Below are positions 1 to 10,670 of a stretch of 37,467 nucleotides of DNA, piece by piece. How positions within the stretch are numbered: the first letter of the stretch is position 1; each line of letters begins with the position of its first letter. The position numbers were made by a program, and so were the translations under genes. This DNA comes from Spirulina subsalsa CS-330 (GTDB lineage Bacteria > Cyanobacteriota > Cyanobacteriia > Cyanobacteriales > Spirulinaceae). The stretch is from NCBI RefSeq assembly GCF_028330765.1, contig NZ_JAQMTY010000187.1, positions 1-37,467 on the forward strand. The letters are read 5' to 3'. Under the pieces are notes generated by a model that was not told where the DNA came from, made no database searches, and was given only the letters and a program-made list of their open reading frames with translations.

Positions 1-1
1 A

Positions 2-121
2 GTGCGGAAGTTTAAGACGGAGACTCCAGAAGGATTAGCAGGATTGATAGAATTAGCAGTGAAGCTTGTAGATACAAAGTGTTTGAACAACTGGTTTACC
101 AAATGCTGTTACTGTGCCTAG
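2..121 (+). CDS. 3' end of a truncated ORF, possibly a transposase C-terminus
   Basis: An open frame runs in from the left edge and stops at a TAG. Only the last 39 codons are visible. The peptide ends in a Cys/Trp-rich tail (NNWFTKCCYCA). I associate this sort of ending loosely with cyanobacterial IS transposases but cannot assign a family from it. The remaining gene lies outside the window. It is on the same strand as the unknown pair that follows, separated by 160 bp in which I see no gene. IS debris at the other end of the window makes a transposase plausible, but an ordinary host gene is equally possible. Confidence 0.35.
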   Translation: MRKFKTETPEGLAGLIELAVKLVDTKCLNNWFTKCCYCA

Positions 122-281
122 TGATCGAGGGAAAGGCTGTACTCACCGAAGATGAACATTTTCAGCATGTTGGTCTGGGTTTCCAATTAGAACCCCAACT
201 TTAAAAGAGATCATGTTTGATCTAAGGTAACGATTTTGATTCATGACTACCTGATTAACCCATTCAATAAGCAAGAGAATC

Positions 282-689
282 ATGTCTAAAGATACAATTG
301 TTGTCACTGCTTTTTTGGCTGCTTTAGTGACCACTCCCCCTGATGAAGGCCTGCCGACAATTACCGCCGAAATCATTACCAATCCCAATCATTTCTTCAA
401 AACAATCAAAAAAGAAACCGGACATCTTTCGTTTTGGGAACGATTTAATAATTTCCACGATCAACTGCATCATGGATACACCGGCAAAGACCGGGCTAAA
501 ATTCTGCGCTCTACCGTGTCCTCGGAAGAGTCGGACGAAGCAGCAGGGATGGAAATAACGAATGTCACCCTATCGGCTGAGGAAATTATCAGTAGTCCAG
601 AACCGATTCAGATCGCCCGTGAATCCTATGTAGAATCGGGGTTAGATCCCCTGAGTTGGTCTGTGGGGCTTACAGGATGGCAACCTTAA
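282..689 (+). CDS. Unknown small acidic protein, first gene of a coupled pair
   Basis: This is a 135-residue protein that I do not recognise. It starts at an ATG behind a purine-rich AAGAGA. The N-terminus (about residues 5-20) is a short hydrophobic stretch, VVTAFLAALVTTPP, too weak for a confident membrane helix. It is followed by an amphipathic, His/Phe-rich middle (residues 45-65) and an acidic Ser/Glu-rich second half (about 75-110). There is no signal peptide or catalytic motif. Its last 13 bp overlap the start of the next gene in another frame, which suggests translational coupling and a shared function. Small partner proteins paired with a larger membrane protein are common in bacterial conflict systems, but no family could be assigned. 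Confidence 0.7.
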   Translation: MSKDTIVVTAFLAALVTTPPDEGLPTITAEIITNPNHFFKTIKKETGHLSFWERFNNFHDQLHHGYTGKDRAKILRSTVSSEESDEAAGMEITNVTLSAEEIISSPEPIQIARESYVESGLDPLSWSVGLTGWQP

Positions 690-1903
690 TTTATCCCCAT
701 CTATTCTGTTTTAGCTACCACCGTCACCCAGTCAAACAACCCCAAGGCCATCCCACCTGGCAACAATGGCAAGCAGATCATGCTGCTTGTCAAGTTTCGG
801 GTCGTCAAGAGTACAAAACTCAGGATTGGGAAGCCATTTATGAAGAGAAAAATTTAGCGAATACAAAAAATAAAAATCCAGGGGATACAACAGGCTTACT
901 CCTCTATGAGTCTGTACCAGAGTCCCAAAAATTTCAACCTCTAGCGGTAGAAGTTTTGAGAACGCTTAAAGAAAACCTTGCAAGTCTTGAAAGTTCTATT
1001 GGTCAAACTTGGTTAATTCTCACCCAATGGCAACCCGAAACACCCCAAGAATCTGAAAATGAAGTTCTCCAATCCATTCTCAAGCTTTGGAGTCCGACAA
1101 GCAAAATCGAAACAGGTGTATTGCTCGGTACTTCTTTTTATTCAACTTCTTTAAAAGAGGGTGAAAATCTTTTAGTTTTCTTGGCTCAAAATGAAGAGAA
1201 AATGAGCCTAATCCTTGATTTTCGTTATGAACTGCAACGACTGTTTTATCATGAGCATAAAATTCACTGGAGTTATTATCAGGGGCAAACAATCAAGCAG
1301 GACTTGATTAACGATGGTTTCTTTCCTTCTCCCGAAGAGATTATTCCTAAAACTCTCATTAATTTCAAAGAGTCTCAATCTATCCGAGGCAATTTTCACG
1401 AGTTGCGCAAAATCCTCTATGGCAACATGGAAAAACTTGAACGCCATACGTTTAGTGTCGAAGGATTGTCTATACAACTGCGAACGTTAAAAACTAACTT
1501 AAAAGCCTATCATAAACGCTTCAACCGGATTCAAAATCTCTGCAAAGACTATCCTTTTCTTTCTAAGTTAGAACTTTGGTCAGATTTTGCTGCCAAGCAA
1601 GCGATCTTTTATCAAGACCAAATTGAACAGGATATTGAAAGTTTAAGCCCCGGTTTACGGGTGCGTGATCAACAGATTAGAACCCTGCAAGTGATTGTCC
1701 AAGCAGCAGAGGGGGAGCGCGATCGCGCCATTGAAAACACGATCGCAGCGGCCGGGATTGGAATTGGAACCGCGTCAGCGGCGGCGGGGTCTTGGGCGGG
1801 AACAACGCGCCCCTTGCATACCTTTGCGTTGAGTACGGTGATTGGGGTGGTGTTGGGGGTTGCGGTTTATCTGGGGTTGAAGGCAATTCGCGATCGCCGT
1901 TAG
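677..1903 (+). CDS. Unknown protein with helical stalk and two C-terminal membrane helices
   Basis: This is a 408-residue protein from the ATG inside the preceding gene. A TTG seven codons upstream is possible but less likely. Residues 1-230 look like a soluble alpha/beta region, with a hydrophobic strand LLVFLA and the segment DFRYELQRLFYHEHKI. Residues 240-360 are strongly helical, with many Leu/Lys/Glu/Gln, like a coiled-coil stalk. Two small-residue-rich helices follow (about 358-378 and 383-402: Ala/Gly repeats, then FALSTVIGVVLGVAVYLG), ending in Arg-rich RDRR. The layout resembles CorA-type topology, but there is no GMN motif, so it is not a CorA channel. A loose likeness to the CATRA proteins of NTP-dependent conflict systems (soluble N-domain, helical region) is my inference only. 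HIP1 sites occur near the 3' end. Confidence 0.7.
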   Translation: MATLIYPHLFCFSYHRHPVKQPQGHPTWQQWQADHAACQVSGRQEYKTQDWEAIYEEKNLANTKNKNPGDTTGLLLYESVPESQKFQPLAVEVLRTLKENLASLESSIGQTWLILTQWQPETPQESENEVLQSILKLWSPTSKIETGVLLGTSFYSTSLKEGENLLVFLAQNEEKMSLILDFRYELQRLFYHEHKIHWSYYQGQTIKQDLINDGFFPSPEEIIPKTLINFKESQSIRGNFHELRKILYGNMEKLERHTFSVEGLSIQLRTLKTNLKAYHKRFNRIQNLCKDYPFLSKLELWSDFAAKQAIFYQDQIEQDIESLSPGLRVRDQQIRTLQVIVQAAEGERDRAIENTIAAAGIGIGTASAAAGSWAGTTRPLHTFALSTVIGVVLGVAVYLGLKAIRDRR

Positions 1904-1942
1904 GTCACACATCGCCGCTAGGTCACGAATTGCCATGAAGGG

Positions 1943-4387
1943 TTAGAGGATCGGGCGTAATTCGCGCCACGCTTTGAATAGATTGCCCTGCATGAGGGCG
2001 GCGATACCATCGAGGGTTTGAAAATCGGGATTCGTGGGGTCATCTTTGCGAGCGAGGGCGATCGCAGCGGCGGCGCGGCGGGGTTGCCAGAGGTAGAGAT
2101 GGACGAAGGCGACGTAGGCGTGATGGATCGGGGTGGCGGGGGCGATTTTGGCCAGGTGTTGCATTATGGTGAGGGTGGTTTGAGCGTCTTCCTGGAGACC
2201 GGCGGCGAGGGCGAGGCTGTAGAGGGAGGCGCGATCGTTGGCGTTTTGTTGGAGGCGGTAGCGGCTGGCGGCTTCGGCTTGGGCGAGATAGTCCTGGATC
2301 GGGTCGTATTGGTTGATCCGGCCAATCTGTTGAAAAATCGGCTCTAGGCCGGGGCGGCCTTGGGGTAAACCTTGGGCGAGTTGGCGCAGTTGGGTGACGT
2401 AGTCCAGTTCCGGGGCAGGTTGGGGGTCGGCGGCGGGGTCGAGGCGGATCGTGGTGCTGGGGGGGGTGAGGATTTCGGCTTTGGCGGTGGTGCGATCGAG
2501 GAGGGTAACGGCGATCGCATAGTCACCCGCTGGCAGATCGGCGGGGGGTAACATGGCGAGATTTTCCACGACCCGAAACCCAGCATCGGGGGCGATGGGT
2601 GCGGCGGTGTGGAGATTGCCTAAGCCAATGCCGTGATCGTGCGTCCAGGTCTCACCCGTGGCGGCGATCCAGGTGATGACCGCGACGCTATTGTGCAGTT
2701 GCGCCCAAGGGCCTGTCCATTCGTAGGTGATCGGGACGGGTTGACCGGGGGGAGCGCTGGCAGGAACGTTAACCCGTTGCAAGATCACATGTTGCCGTTG
2801 GCGGTCTTGGTTGATCACACGCACGGGGGGATTGCGGCGATGGTGGAGGGTGATCACGGTTTGATCAGCAGTCGTCCATTGGCCTTCGGGTTTAAAGCGG
2901 GGATCGGCGGCGATCGCATCCCCCAACGCCACATGATTCGGGGGGGCGGCTTCGTTCTGTTGAGTTTGGGTGATGAACCAGAGGTGCGATCGCGCATCCT
3001 GCTGCAAATGATCCTCACTGCCGCCCAACTCCCGGCCATAGACCTGGAAGTGCTCCCGATTGCCGTAAAAGTTGAACGTGTTGTGGTTCAATGCCGGGGT
3101 ACTGGGAACCACCGCCACCGTTGAGCGCAGATAGGGAGCCGTTTCTACAACTTCATCGACGATCGCCGTTAACGGGATCGACGGTTGGGCATGAAACGGC
3201 TTGGTGATCAGGTCTGGCACTTGGCGCGTCACCTCACCCAGTTGCGGAATCGGATAAAGACTACTCACCATCAAAAACGCCGCCGCCCCCACCGTCAGCC
3301 AACGCACCCCCACCAACCAGCGCCGCCACTGGGTCAACCCCTGGGCCAAAATCACCGCCAACACCGGCAGATAGGGCATCACAAACCGCGAATCCTTATT
3401 AAAAATGGCAGAACAGACCAAATACGCCCCGCCCCAATAGAGCAGCAACCACGCCATGCTCTGCCGTTCCCGTTGGGCTGCTGCATCGGATCGCTGTCCC
3501 GTGGTGAACAGCCAAACCAGCAGCCCCACCGCTGGCACGATTAACAAGACCCACGATGCGGCATGGGGCAGTTGGCGGGCGTAGTAGCTCCAGGCCGCCC
3601 AGGTGTTGAGGGGGGGATCGCCTTCGAGGGAGGCGGGGATGGCGTTGGCGTTTTGGGCGGTACTGAAGAGATAGATCCAGTTGGTGCGATACCACGGCCC
3701 CCAGATCGGCAGGGAGATCACTGCGCTGAGGATTAATTGGCCCAAACGCCCCCACTGTCTGCGCCACAGACTCCGCCCTGTCACCCAGAGCAGCGGCATG
3801 ATCAGAAAAAACATCACATTCTGCTTGGTCATCAGGGCGAACCCCAGGCTAATGCCGAAAATGACGGCCCAACGCCATTGTTGCGATCGCGTCTCCTCCC
3901 CCCACCAGATTGTCAAAGCCGTAAACGCGAGCACCGTTAACGTCGTCACCCCTGTATCCAAGAGATAATCCAAACGGTAAAAATACAGCGTCGGCATCAG
4001 CACCGTGATCCCCGCTGCCCACAGTCCCACCGTGCCATCAAACAGCCGCCGCCCCAGGTGATAGACCGCAATCAACAGCAAAGCCAGATACACCAAATTC
4101 ACCGCCGCCGCTGCATCCAACCCCACCCCAAACACCTGCTGAAACGGAGCCGCCAGGGTATAGGTGAGGGGCGGATATTTATGGGAGAGTCGCCAAAAGT
4201 TGAGCCACCAATCGCCATCGGTGAGTTGAACCGTTTGGAGGGCGTTGAGGTGGTTGAGGGAGCCGGTGAGGTGGTGGCTCATGTCCCAGGCGGGAATCGT
4301 GCGATCGAAGGCTAACCAGAGGCGATCGTGAATCGTAATGAGGAGCCAGATAATGCCGAGAATTTTTAAATCTTTGGCGTGGGACAT
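1943..4387 (-). CDS. GT39/ArnT-like membrane glycosyltransferase with repeat-like tail
   Basis: This 814-residue protein starts at the ATG encoding MSHAKDLKIL. An upstream in-frame start would add 13 residues without an obvious ribosome site. The first ~400 residues hold about ten hydrophobic helices with the layout of the PMT/ArnT superfamily (glycosyltransferase family 39). An acidic residue in the first outside loop (AWDMSHH) sits where the family has its catalytic Asp. These enzymes use polyprenyl-phosphate sugars on the outer face of the plasma membrane. Residues ~410-640 look like an exported beta-rich domain. Residues ~650-814 are helical, with a TPR-like pattern (Ala/Leu repeats ending DPTNPDFQTLDGIAALMQG). 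The acceptor is unknown. It is followed across a 59-bp gap by the GNAT gene on the same strand. Confidence 0.8.
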   Translation of the reverse strand: MSHAKDLKILGIIWLLITIHDRLWLAFDRTIPAWDMSHHLTGSLNHLNALQTVQLTDGDWWLNFWRLSHKYPPLTYTLAAPFQQVFGVGLDAAAAVNLVYLALLLIAVYHLGRRLFDGTVGLWAAGITVLMPTLYFYRLDYLLDTGVTTLTVLAFTALTIWWGEETRSQQWRWAVIFGISLGFALMTKQNVMFFLIMPLLWVTGRSLWRRQWGRLGQLILSAVISLPIWGPWYRTNWIYLFSTAQNANAIPASLEGDPPLNTWAAWSYYARQLPHAASWVLLIVPAVGLLVWLFTTGQRSDAAAQRERQSMAWLLLYWGGAYLVCSAIFNKDSRFVMPYLPVLAVILAQGLTQWRRWLVGVRWLTVGAAAFLMVSSLYPIPQLGEVTRQVPDLITKPFHAQPSIPLTAIVDEVVETAPYLRSTVAVVPSTPALNHNTFNFYGNREHFQVYGRELGGSEDHLQQDARSHLWFITQTQQNEAAPPNHVALGDAIAADPRFKPEGQWTTADQTVITLHHRRNPPVRVINQDRQRQHVILQRVNVPASAPPGQPVPITYEWTGPWAQLHNSVAVITWIAATGETWTHDHGIGLGNLHTAAPIAPDAGFRVVENLAMLPPADLPAGDYAIAVTLLDRTTAKAEILTPPSTTIRLDPAADPQPAPELDYVTQLRQLAQGLPQGRPGLEPIFQQIGRINQYDPIQDYLAQAEAASRYRLQQNANDRASLYSLALAAGLQEDAQTTLTIMQHLAKIAPATPIHHAYVAFVHLYLWQPRRAAAAIALARKDDPTNPDFQTLDGIAALMQGNLFKAWRELRPIL

Positions 4388-4446
4388 GGGGAGATTTAAC
4401 AGGGGTTCGACCCCTGAGCCTAACACCTTGCGGCGGTCTCAACAAT

Positions 4447-4911
4447 TCATCCTGATGTGATTTTGTGGGGGATCGGCTCAAGGACTTTGCTCATTTTGAT
4501 GTGGGGAATCCCGGCTTCTAAAAATTCTGTGCCGTTAATCGTGAAGCCAAGGCGTTGATACAGTCCCTGAATGTAGGCTTGGGCGTTGAGGGTGATCGCT
4601 TGGTAGGCGTGGGTTTGGGCGTAGTCGAGGGCGGCTTGGGTGAGGGCGGTGGCGATGCCCTGGCCGCGGGCTTCAGGGAGGACGGCGAGGCGTTCGAGTT
4701 TGAGGGTGGTTTCGTTCAGGGGGCGGAGTCGGAGAGTCGCCACGGGCTGACCTCGCCAGTGAGCGAGGAAATGGGTGGCGATCGCATCCTGGCCATCAAA
4801 TTCCAATTCTGCCGGAACCCCCTGCTCGTCCTGAAACACACGGGTGCGAATCTGGGTTAGGGTTGGCTCGGCTGCTGCGTAGGGGACGATCGCCACGGTG
4901 AGGTCAGGCAT
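4447..4911 (-). CDS. GNAT-family N-acetyltransferase
   Basis: A 154-residue GNAT acetyltransferase, which would transfer the acetyl group of acetyl-CoA to an amine. The acetyl-CoA pyrophosphate loop is visible as RGQGIA within the segment LAVLPEARGQGIATAL. The family's beta4 strand (LKLERLAVLP) comes before it, and the C-terminal QGLYQRLGF motif after. An N-terminal RTRVFQDEQGVP segment is typical of the ElaA/YjcF-like branch, whose substrates are mostly unknown. I place the start at MPDLTVAIVP because the upstream 15 residues would overlap the ferredoxin gene. The ferredoxin stop lies 7 bp before this start, so the two are probably cotranscribed. Confidence 0.85.
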   Translation of the reverse strand: MPDLTVAIVPYAAAEPTLTQIRTRVFQDEQGVPAELEFDGQDAIATHFLAHWRGQPVATLRLRPLNETTLKLERLAVLPEARGQGIATALTQAALDYAQTHAYQAITLNAQAYIQGLYQRLGFTINGTEFLEAGIPHIKMSKVLEPIPHKITSG

Positions 4912-4918
4912 GGAAGGC

Positions 4919-5239
4919 TTAGGACGGTTGGCCAAATTGGCGATCGTAGAGTTCATCCTCTTTGCCGGCTTCTACGGTGACATCCGATCGAGGATAGGCG
5001 GTGCAGAGCAACACATAGCCTTCTGCTTGCAACTCGGAGGAAACGCCCATCGCGTCGGGCTGTTCCACCGTGCCGCTCACCACTTTGGCGGCGCAGGTGG
5101 TGCAAACCCCCGCGAGACAGGAGGAGGGCAGTTCGATGCCGCTATCGAGGGCGACTTGGAGGATGGTTTGGTCTGCGGGGACTTGAACCGTGCTCGTTGC
5201 GCCGTTGTGGTTAATCGTGACAGTGTAGGTTGTGGACAT
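4919..5239 (-). CDS. Plant-type [2Fe-2S] ferredoxin
   Basis: A 106-residue ferredoxin, a small soluble one-electron carrier. The chloroplast-type ligand pattern is present: CLAGVCTTC gives three cysteines (C-x4-C-x2-C), and the fourth is in LLCTAYP about 30 residues later. The start at MSTTYTVTINHNG fits the family N-terminus; the longer frame upstream encodes an unlikely Gln/His-rich leader. It differs from major photosynthetic PetF (usually CRAGACSTC), and its tail EAGKEDELYDRQFGQ is unusual, so I take it as a minor ferredoxin with a specialised partner. The GNAT gene follows at once. Confidence 0.88.
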   Translation of the reverse strand: MSTTYTVTINHNGATSTVQVPADQTILQVALDSGIELPSSCLAGVCTTCAAKVVSGTVEQPDAMGVSSELQAEGYVLLCTAYPRSDVTVEAGKEDELYDRQFGQPS

Positions 5240-5385
5240 TGTAATGCGTGGAATTACGAAATGGTGTAGATGTTGTGGCGGTTGAGTCTGGTCGGCGATC
5301 GCCATAACGTGGCAATCATAGCAAGTTGCGCGGGGCTTCTGAAAGACGATGGAGCCAAATCTGACGCGGGGCGGTGATGGTGGGC

Positions 5386-5859
5386 CTATTTTGAGGCTTG
5401 GTTACGGCTGGGAATGGAGATAAAAAAGTAACTGAGGGACAGAAGCAGGACAGTGACCCCGATCGCCATCAGGTCATCGGAGGACGATTTCTCAAGGTCA
5501 AAAATAATCACTTTACGAGCGATCGCAATAATCGCCGTCACAATCACCAATTCCAATTGGATCACATGGTTCTTTAAATATGCCGTGATATTATCGAGCA
5601 ATTCGAGGGCAATTAAAACATTCAAAAAGAGGCCAAAGGCATCAAATAAGCGTGTTTTCAAGGGATCAGACGAGTGAATGAACCATTCTTGCACTAAAAA
5701 GACAGAAATATCATACAGGGCAAAAAAGATCAGCCCAATCATAAAAATTGACAGGATTTTTGAAACCAAACTTTCCATGAATTTCAACATCACCAGAAAT
5801 TCATTATTATTGCGAGCGAGTTTACCAATCCAGCGAAAAAAGTGACGAATTGATCGCAT
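5386..5859 (-). CDS. PsiE-like (phosphate-starvation-inducible) membrane protein
   Basis: A 157-residue integral membrane protein with four predicted hydrophobic helices. They are around ILSIFMIGLIFFALYDISVF, LFDAFGLFLNVLIALELL, VIQLELVIVTAIIAIARKVI and LMAIGVTVLLLSLSYFFI. The internal pattern (acidic ELLD, then YLKNHVIQLE, then ARKVIIFD) matches the PsiE/PF06146 family, whose role is unknown beyond phosphate-starvation induction in E. coli. The start is uncertain. ATG at MRSIRHFF lies directly against an AGGAG with no spacer, so a downstream ATG or an upstream non-ATG start is possible. It begins ~114 bp beyond the atp operon stop, after a terminator, so it is probably a separate transcription unit. 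Confidence 0.72.
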   Translation of the reverse strand: MRSIRHFFRWIGKLARNNNEFLVMLKFMESLVSKILSIFMIGLIFFALYDISVFLVQEWFIHSSDPLKTRLFDAFGLFLNVLIALELLDNITAYLKNHVIQLELVIVTAIIAIARKVIIFDLEKSSSDDLMAIGVTVLLLSLSYFFISIPSRNQASK

Positions 5860-5913
5860 CTCCTGTGACCTAACGAAAAAATAGTGGCATCTTAGAATTA
5901 CCACGATTAAGCA

Positions 5914-5944
5914 TAAATAAAACGCCTGATCGAGGTCAGGCGTT
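5914..5944 (-). terminator. Intrinsic terminator of the atp operon
   Basis: Read on the minus strand, this is a perfect 9-bp stem AACGCCTGA / TCAGGCGTT with a 6-nt loop, followed directly by TTTTATTT. It begins 29 bp after the atpG stop codon and is oriented to end atp operon transcription before the PsiE-like gene. Confidence 0.85.
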
Positions 5945-5972
5945 ACAACTCTTTTCAACTCAAAATTTAGTT

Positions 5973-6917
5973 TTAAAGGGCATTTGCACCCGCAACCACT
6001 TCGAGCAGTTCTTGGGTAATGGCAGCTTGCCGGGCTTTGTTGTAGGACAAGGTTAAGGTTTTGACCAACTCGCTGGCGTTGTCGCTGGCATTGTTCATCG
6101 CCGTCATCCGGGAGGCCAATTCACTGGCGGCGGATTCTTGTAACCCCCGCAGCAGTTGGTTGTTGAGGTACAGGGGTAACAGGGCATCCAAGATTTGGGT
6201 GGGATCTTGTTCAAAGATCATGTCACGGGGGTAATCGTGGGATTGCCCTGAAACCGGTTCCCGCTCAATGTCAAAGTGACCCGCTTTGGAGGTGAGATGA
6301 AAGATTTCATCATCGCTGCTTTCGAGTCCTTGGGGGGACAAGGGCAAGAGGGTTTGAATCACAGGGCGAGAATTGATCAAGGACACAAATTTGGTGTAGA
6401 TCAATTCAACACGATCCACAGTTTCGGAGAGAAACAGGGAGAGCAAGTAATCAGCAATGCGGGATGCTTCGTCGGCGGTGGGGATTTGCTCAAGCCCAAT
6501 GTAGGTTTGGGCAATGGGGGCTTTGCGCCGTTCGTAATATTGAGCAGCTTTGCGACCGACGAGGATCAGTTTGTACTCGTAGCCGTCGGCTTTGAGTTCG
6601 GTGATCCGGGCTTCGGCTTGTTTGATGATGTTGGCGTTGTAGCCGCCGCAGAGACCGCGATCGCCAGAAACGACTAACAATCCCACAGTTTTCACCTCCC
6701 GTTGTTTGAGGAGGGGTAGGTCTACATCTTCAAATTTGAGCCGACTTTGGAGGTTGTAAAGGACTTCTGCTAAACAGTTGGCAAAGGGGCGGGTGGCGTT
6801 GACCTGTTCTTGGGCGCGGCGGACTTTGGCGGCGGCCACTAGGCGCATCGCTTCGGTGATTTTGCGGGTATTTTTCACCGAGTCGATGCGATCGCGAATT
6901 AATTTTAGGTTAGGCAT
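5973..6917 (-). CDS. atpG: ATP synthase F1 gamma subunit
   Basis: A 314-residue central-shaft subunit of F1, last gene of the operon. The N-terminal helix [24 protein letters not shown] and the C-terminal helix [21 protein letters not shown] form the rotating coiled coil. [13 protein letters not shown] is the conserved gamma motif. Between about residues 198 and 240 is the extra segment found in cyanobacterial and chloroplast gamma ([14 protein letters not shown] onward). It lacks the paired cysteines that give the plant enzyme thiol control, as expected for cyanobacteria. The gap to atpA is 78 bp. Confidence 0.97.
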   Translation of the reverse strand: MPNLKLIRDRIDSVKNTRKITEAMRLVAAAKVRRAQEQVNATRPFANCLAEVLYNLQSRLKFEDVDLPLLKQREVKTVGLLVVSGDRGLCGGYNANIIKQAEARITELKADGYEYKLILVGRKAAQYYERRKAPIAQTYIGLEQIPTADEASRIADYLLSLFLSETVDRVELIYTKFVSLINSRPVIQTLLPLSPQGLESSDDEIFHLTSKAGHFDIEREPVSGQSHDYPRDMIFEQDPTQILDALLPLYLNNQLLRGLQESAASELASRMTAMNNASDNASELVKTLTLSYNKARQAAITQELLEVVAGANAL

Positions 6918-6995
6918 TTCGTTTTAAGATCCAGACATCGAAAAATAACCACAATCAGGGACAAACCGCAGCGGTGTCCCTGATCGCTTAATCCC

Positions 6996-8654
<1,659 letters not shown>

Positions 8655-9203
8655 TTAGACATTGAGTTGCATGCCGATGCGTCGCAGTTGACCCCGTAAA
8701 CTGGCATCAAAAACCTGAGACCCAACCCGCACAATCAACCCCCCTAAAACACTGGCATCAACGGCGATCTTCAGTTCAACGCTTTCGGCGCTGATTAACT
8801 GACGCACCTTGTCTTCAATGGCATGGCGTTGATCGTCGTTCGGCTCTTGAGCAATCGTCACTTCTGCAAGTACCGTTTTGTTCAAGACGCGCAAAATGGT
8901 GAGGTATTGCTCAATCACCGCCGGTAAAAATGCAATGCGACGGCGATCCACCAGCAGCATCAAAAAGTTGAGCAAGTCGCGATCGCAATCTCCCAAAATC
9001 TGACGCAGGACATTTTTTTTGTCATCGTCATCAATCACAGGGTTGGTGATGAAGTCTTGCAGTTCCGGTGACTCCTCTAAGAGCTGACCCAAACTGCGAA
9101 ATTCATCCCCAATGTAACCGGTGATGTCGCGGGATTGGGATAGAGACATTAACGCCTGGGCATAGGGTTCAGCAATTTCACTACTGACTAAGCTTCCCGT
9201 CAT
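8655..9203 (-). CDS. atpH: ATP synthase F1 delta subunit
   Basis: A 182-residue delta subunit (OSCP homologue) that links the peripheral b/b' stalk to the top of F1. The N-terminal helical domain begins EIAEPYAQALMSLS. The C-terminal family signature VDASVLGGLIVRVGSQVFDASLRGQL is recognisable. Its ATG overlaps the atpF stop in an ATGA junction, so the two are translationally coupled. Confidence 0.96.
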   Translation of the reverse strand: MTGSLVSSEIAEPYAQALMSLSQSRDITGYIGDEFRSLGQLLEESPELQDFITNPVIDDDDKKNVLRQILGDCDRDLLNFLMLLVDRRRIAFLPAVIEQYLTILRVLNKTVLAEVTIAQEPNDDQRHAIEDKVRQLISAESVELKIAVDASVLGGLIVRVGSQVFDASLRGQLRRIGMQLNV

Positions 9204-9727
9204 GACTGTCCTCCGATTTGAGCAATACAGCGATCCACCAGCCGGGTTTGGACGGATTGATCTTGGAGGCGATCTTGGAGTTGTGCTTCTGCCTTTTGCA
9301 GGGCGATCGCACTAATCCGTTGGCGCAGTTCTGCGATCGCACGATCTTGCTCAGAACTGAGATCCGCCGCCGCCGCTGCCTTGATTTTCTCAACATCGGC
9401 AGCCCCTTTCGAGAGCACCTCTTGTTTCGCCCGTTCTGCCGTTACTTGCGCTTCGGTGCGAATCCGTTCGGCTTCGGCTTGAGCTTGGGCGAGCTTCTGT
9501 TGGGCATCCGCTAACGTCGCCGATGCCTGCGCAGCCCGCTGCTCCGCTTCGGTAATCGCAGTTTCAATTCCGGCCCGCCGTTCCCCCAGCATGGAGCCGA
9601 GGAACGAACGACCAAAATAAATTAAAACCCCGATAATAATGATGAGGTTGAGTAAATTCGTTTCGAGAATATCAAAATTCAACCCAATACCCCCTTCTGA
9701 GGAGGCTAGGTATAAGCAAATTCCCAT
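9200..9727 (-). CDS. atpF: ATP synthase Fo subunit b
   Basis: A 175-residue stator subunit. One membrane helix (about residues 18-42: NLLNLIIIIGVLIYFG) is followed by a long charged, Ala/Gln/Glu-rich coiled coil that dimerises with b'. It ends in the ATGA overlap with atpH. In photosynthetic bacteria b and b' are separate, and both are present here. Confidence 0.96.
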   Translation of the reverse strand: MGICLYLASSEGGIGLNFDILETNLLNLIIIIGVLIYFGRSFLGSMLGERRAGIETAITEAEQRAAQASATLADAQQKLAQAQAEAERIRTEAQVTAERAKQEVLSKGAADVEKIKAAAAADLSSEQDRAIAELRQRISAIALQKAEAQLQDRLQDQSVQTRLVDRCIAQIGGQS

Positions 9728-9770
9728 GATCTATGATCTGTTATTGACCTTATCTTGACGCGCTGGGTGA

Positions 9771-10250
9771 TTACACCAATTCTGGCCCGAGGAGTTTTTC
9801 GAGAATCTGACGAGTCAGGGCATCGACCTCTCCTTCTAAGGATTGGAACGCTTGGGCCTTTTGCGCTTCAATTTCTTGAGCCGCAGCTTCCCGTTCGCGT
9901 TGCACCTGTTGCTGGGCTGCTTGAATCTGGGAAGTCACGATTTTTTGAGCGTCTGCCTGGGCCGCCGAGACCACCGCTTGGGTTTCTCGTCGCACCGTAA
10001 CAAGCTCTTGCTCATACTGTTTAGCGAGGGCGTTTGTCTTTTCGAGCCGTTCTTTGGCGGCCTGTTGGGTTTGCCGGATATATTCGGCGCGATCGTCGAT
10101 CGCTTTCCCAATCGGCTTGTAGAACAGCACGTTCAGCAAAACGACCAGCACCAAAAACTGTACGGCCATTAACGGCAAGGTCGCATCAAAATCGAACAGC
10201 CCTCCGGCTTCTTCAGCCGCTTCCGCCAGCAAAATTGTCCACTGTATCAT
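9771..10250 (-). CDS. atpG': ATP synthase Fo subunit b'
   Basis: A 159-residue divergent second b subunit (also named atpX), found in cyanobacteria and plastids. The family N-terminus is clear: [22 protein letters not shown] leads into one membrane helix with [12 protein letters not shown] just after it. The rest is a coiled coil. It lies between atpE and atpF, in the usual position. Confidence 0.96.
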   Translation of the reverse strand: MIQWTILLAEAAEEAGGLFDFDATLPLMAVQFLVLVVLLNVLFYKPIGKAIDDRAEYIRQTQQAAKERLEKTNALAKQYEQELVTVRRETQAVVSAAQADAQKIVTSQIQAAQQQVQREREAAAQEIEAQKAQAFQSLEGEVDALTRQILEKLLGPELV

Positions 10251-10324
10251 TGCTATGTTCTCTTGCTGAATAGATTGAAACGGGCTAGGGGAGAAGCGAT
10301 CGCCACCCCCCTAGAATCTCCCGA

Positions 10325-10588
<264 letters not shown>

Positions 10589-10670
10589 CTAATTGAAACA
10601 CTGACAAAAACAATTACCCACAATAACCGCCGGGTCAGCGGGGACTCAAACAGGAACCGAGATCGCCCGA

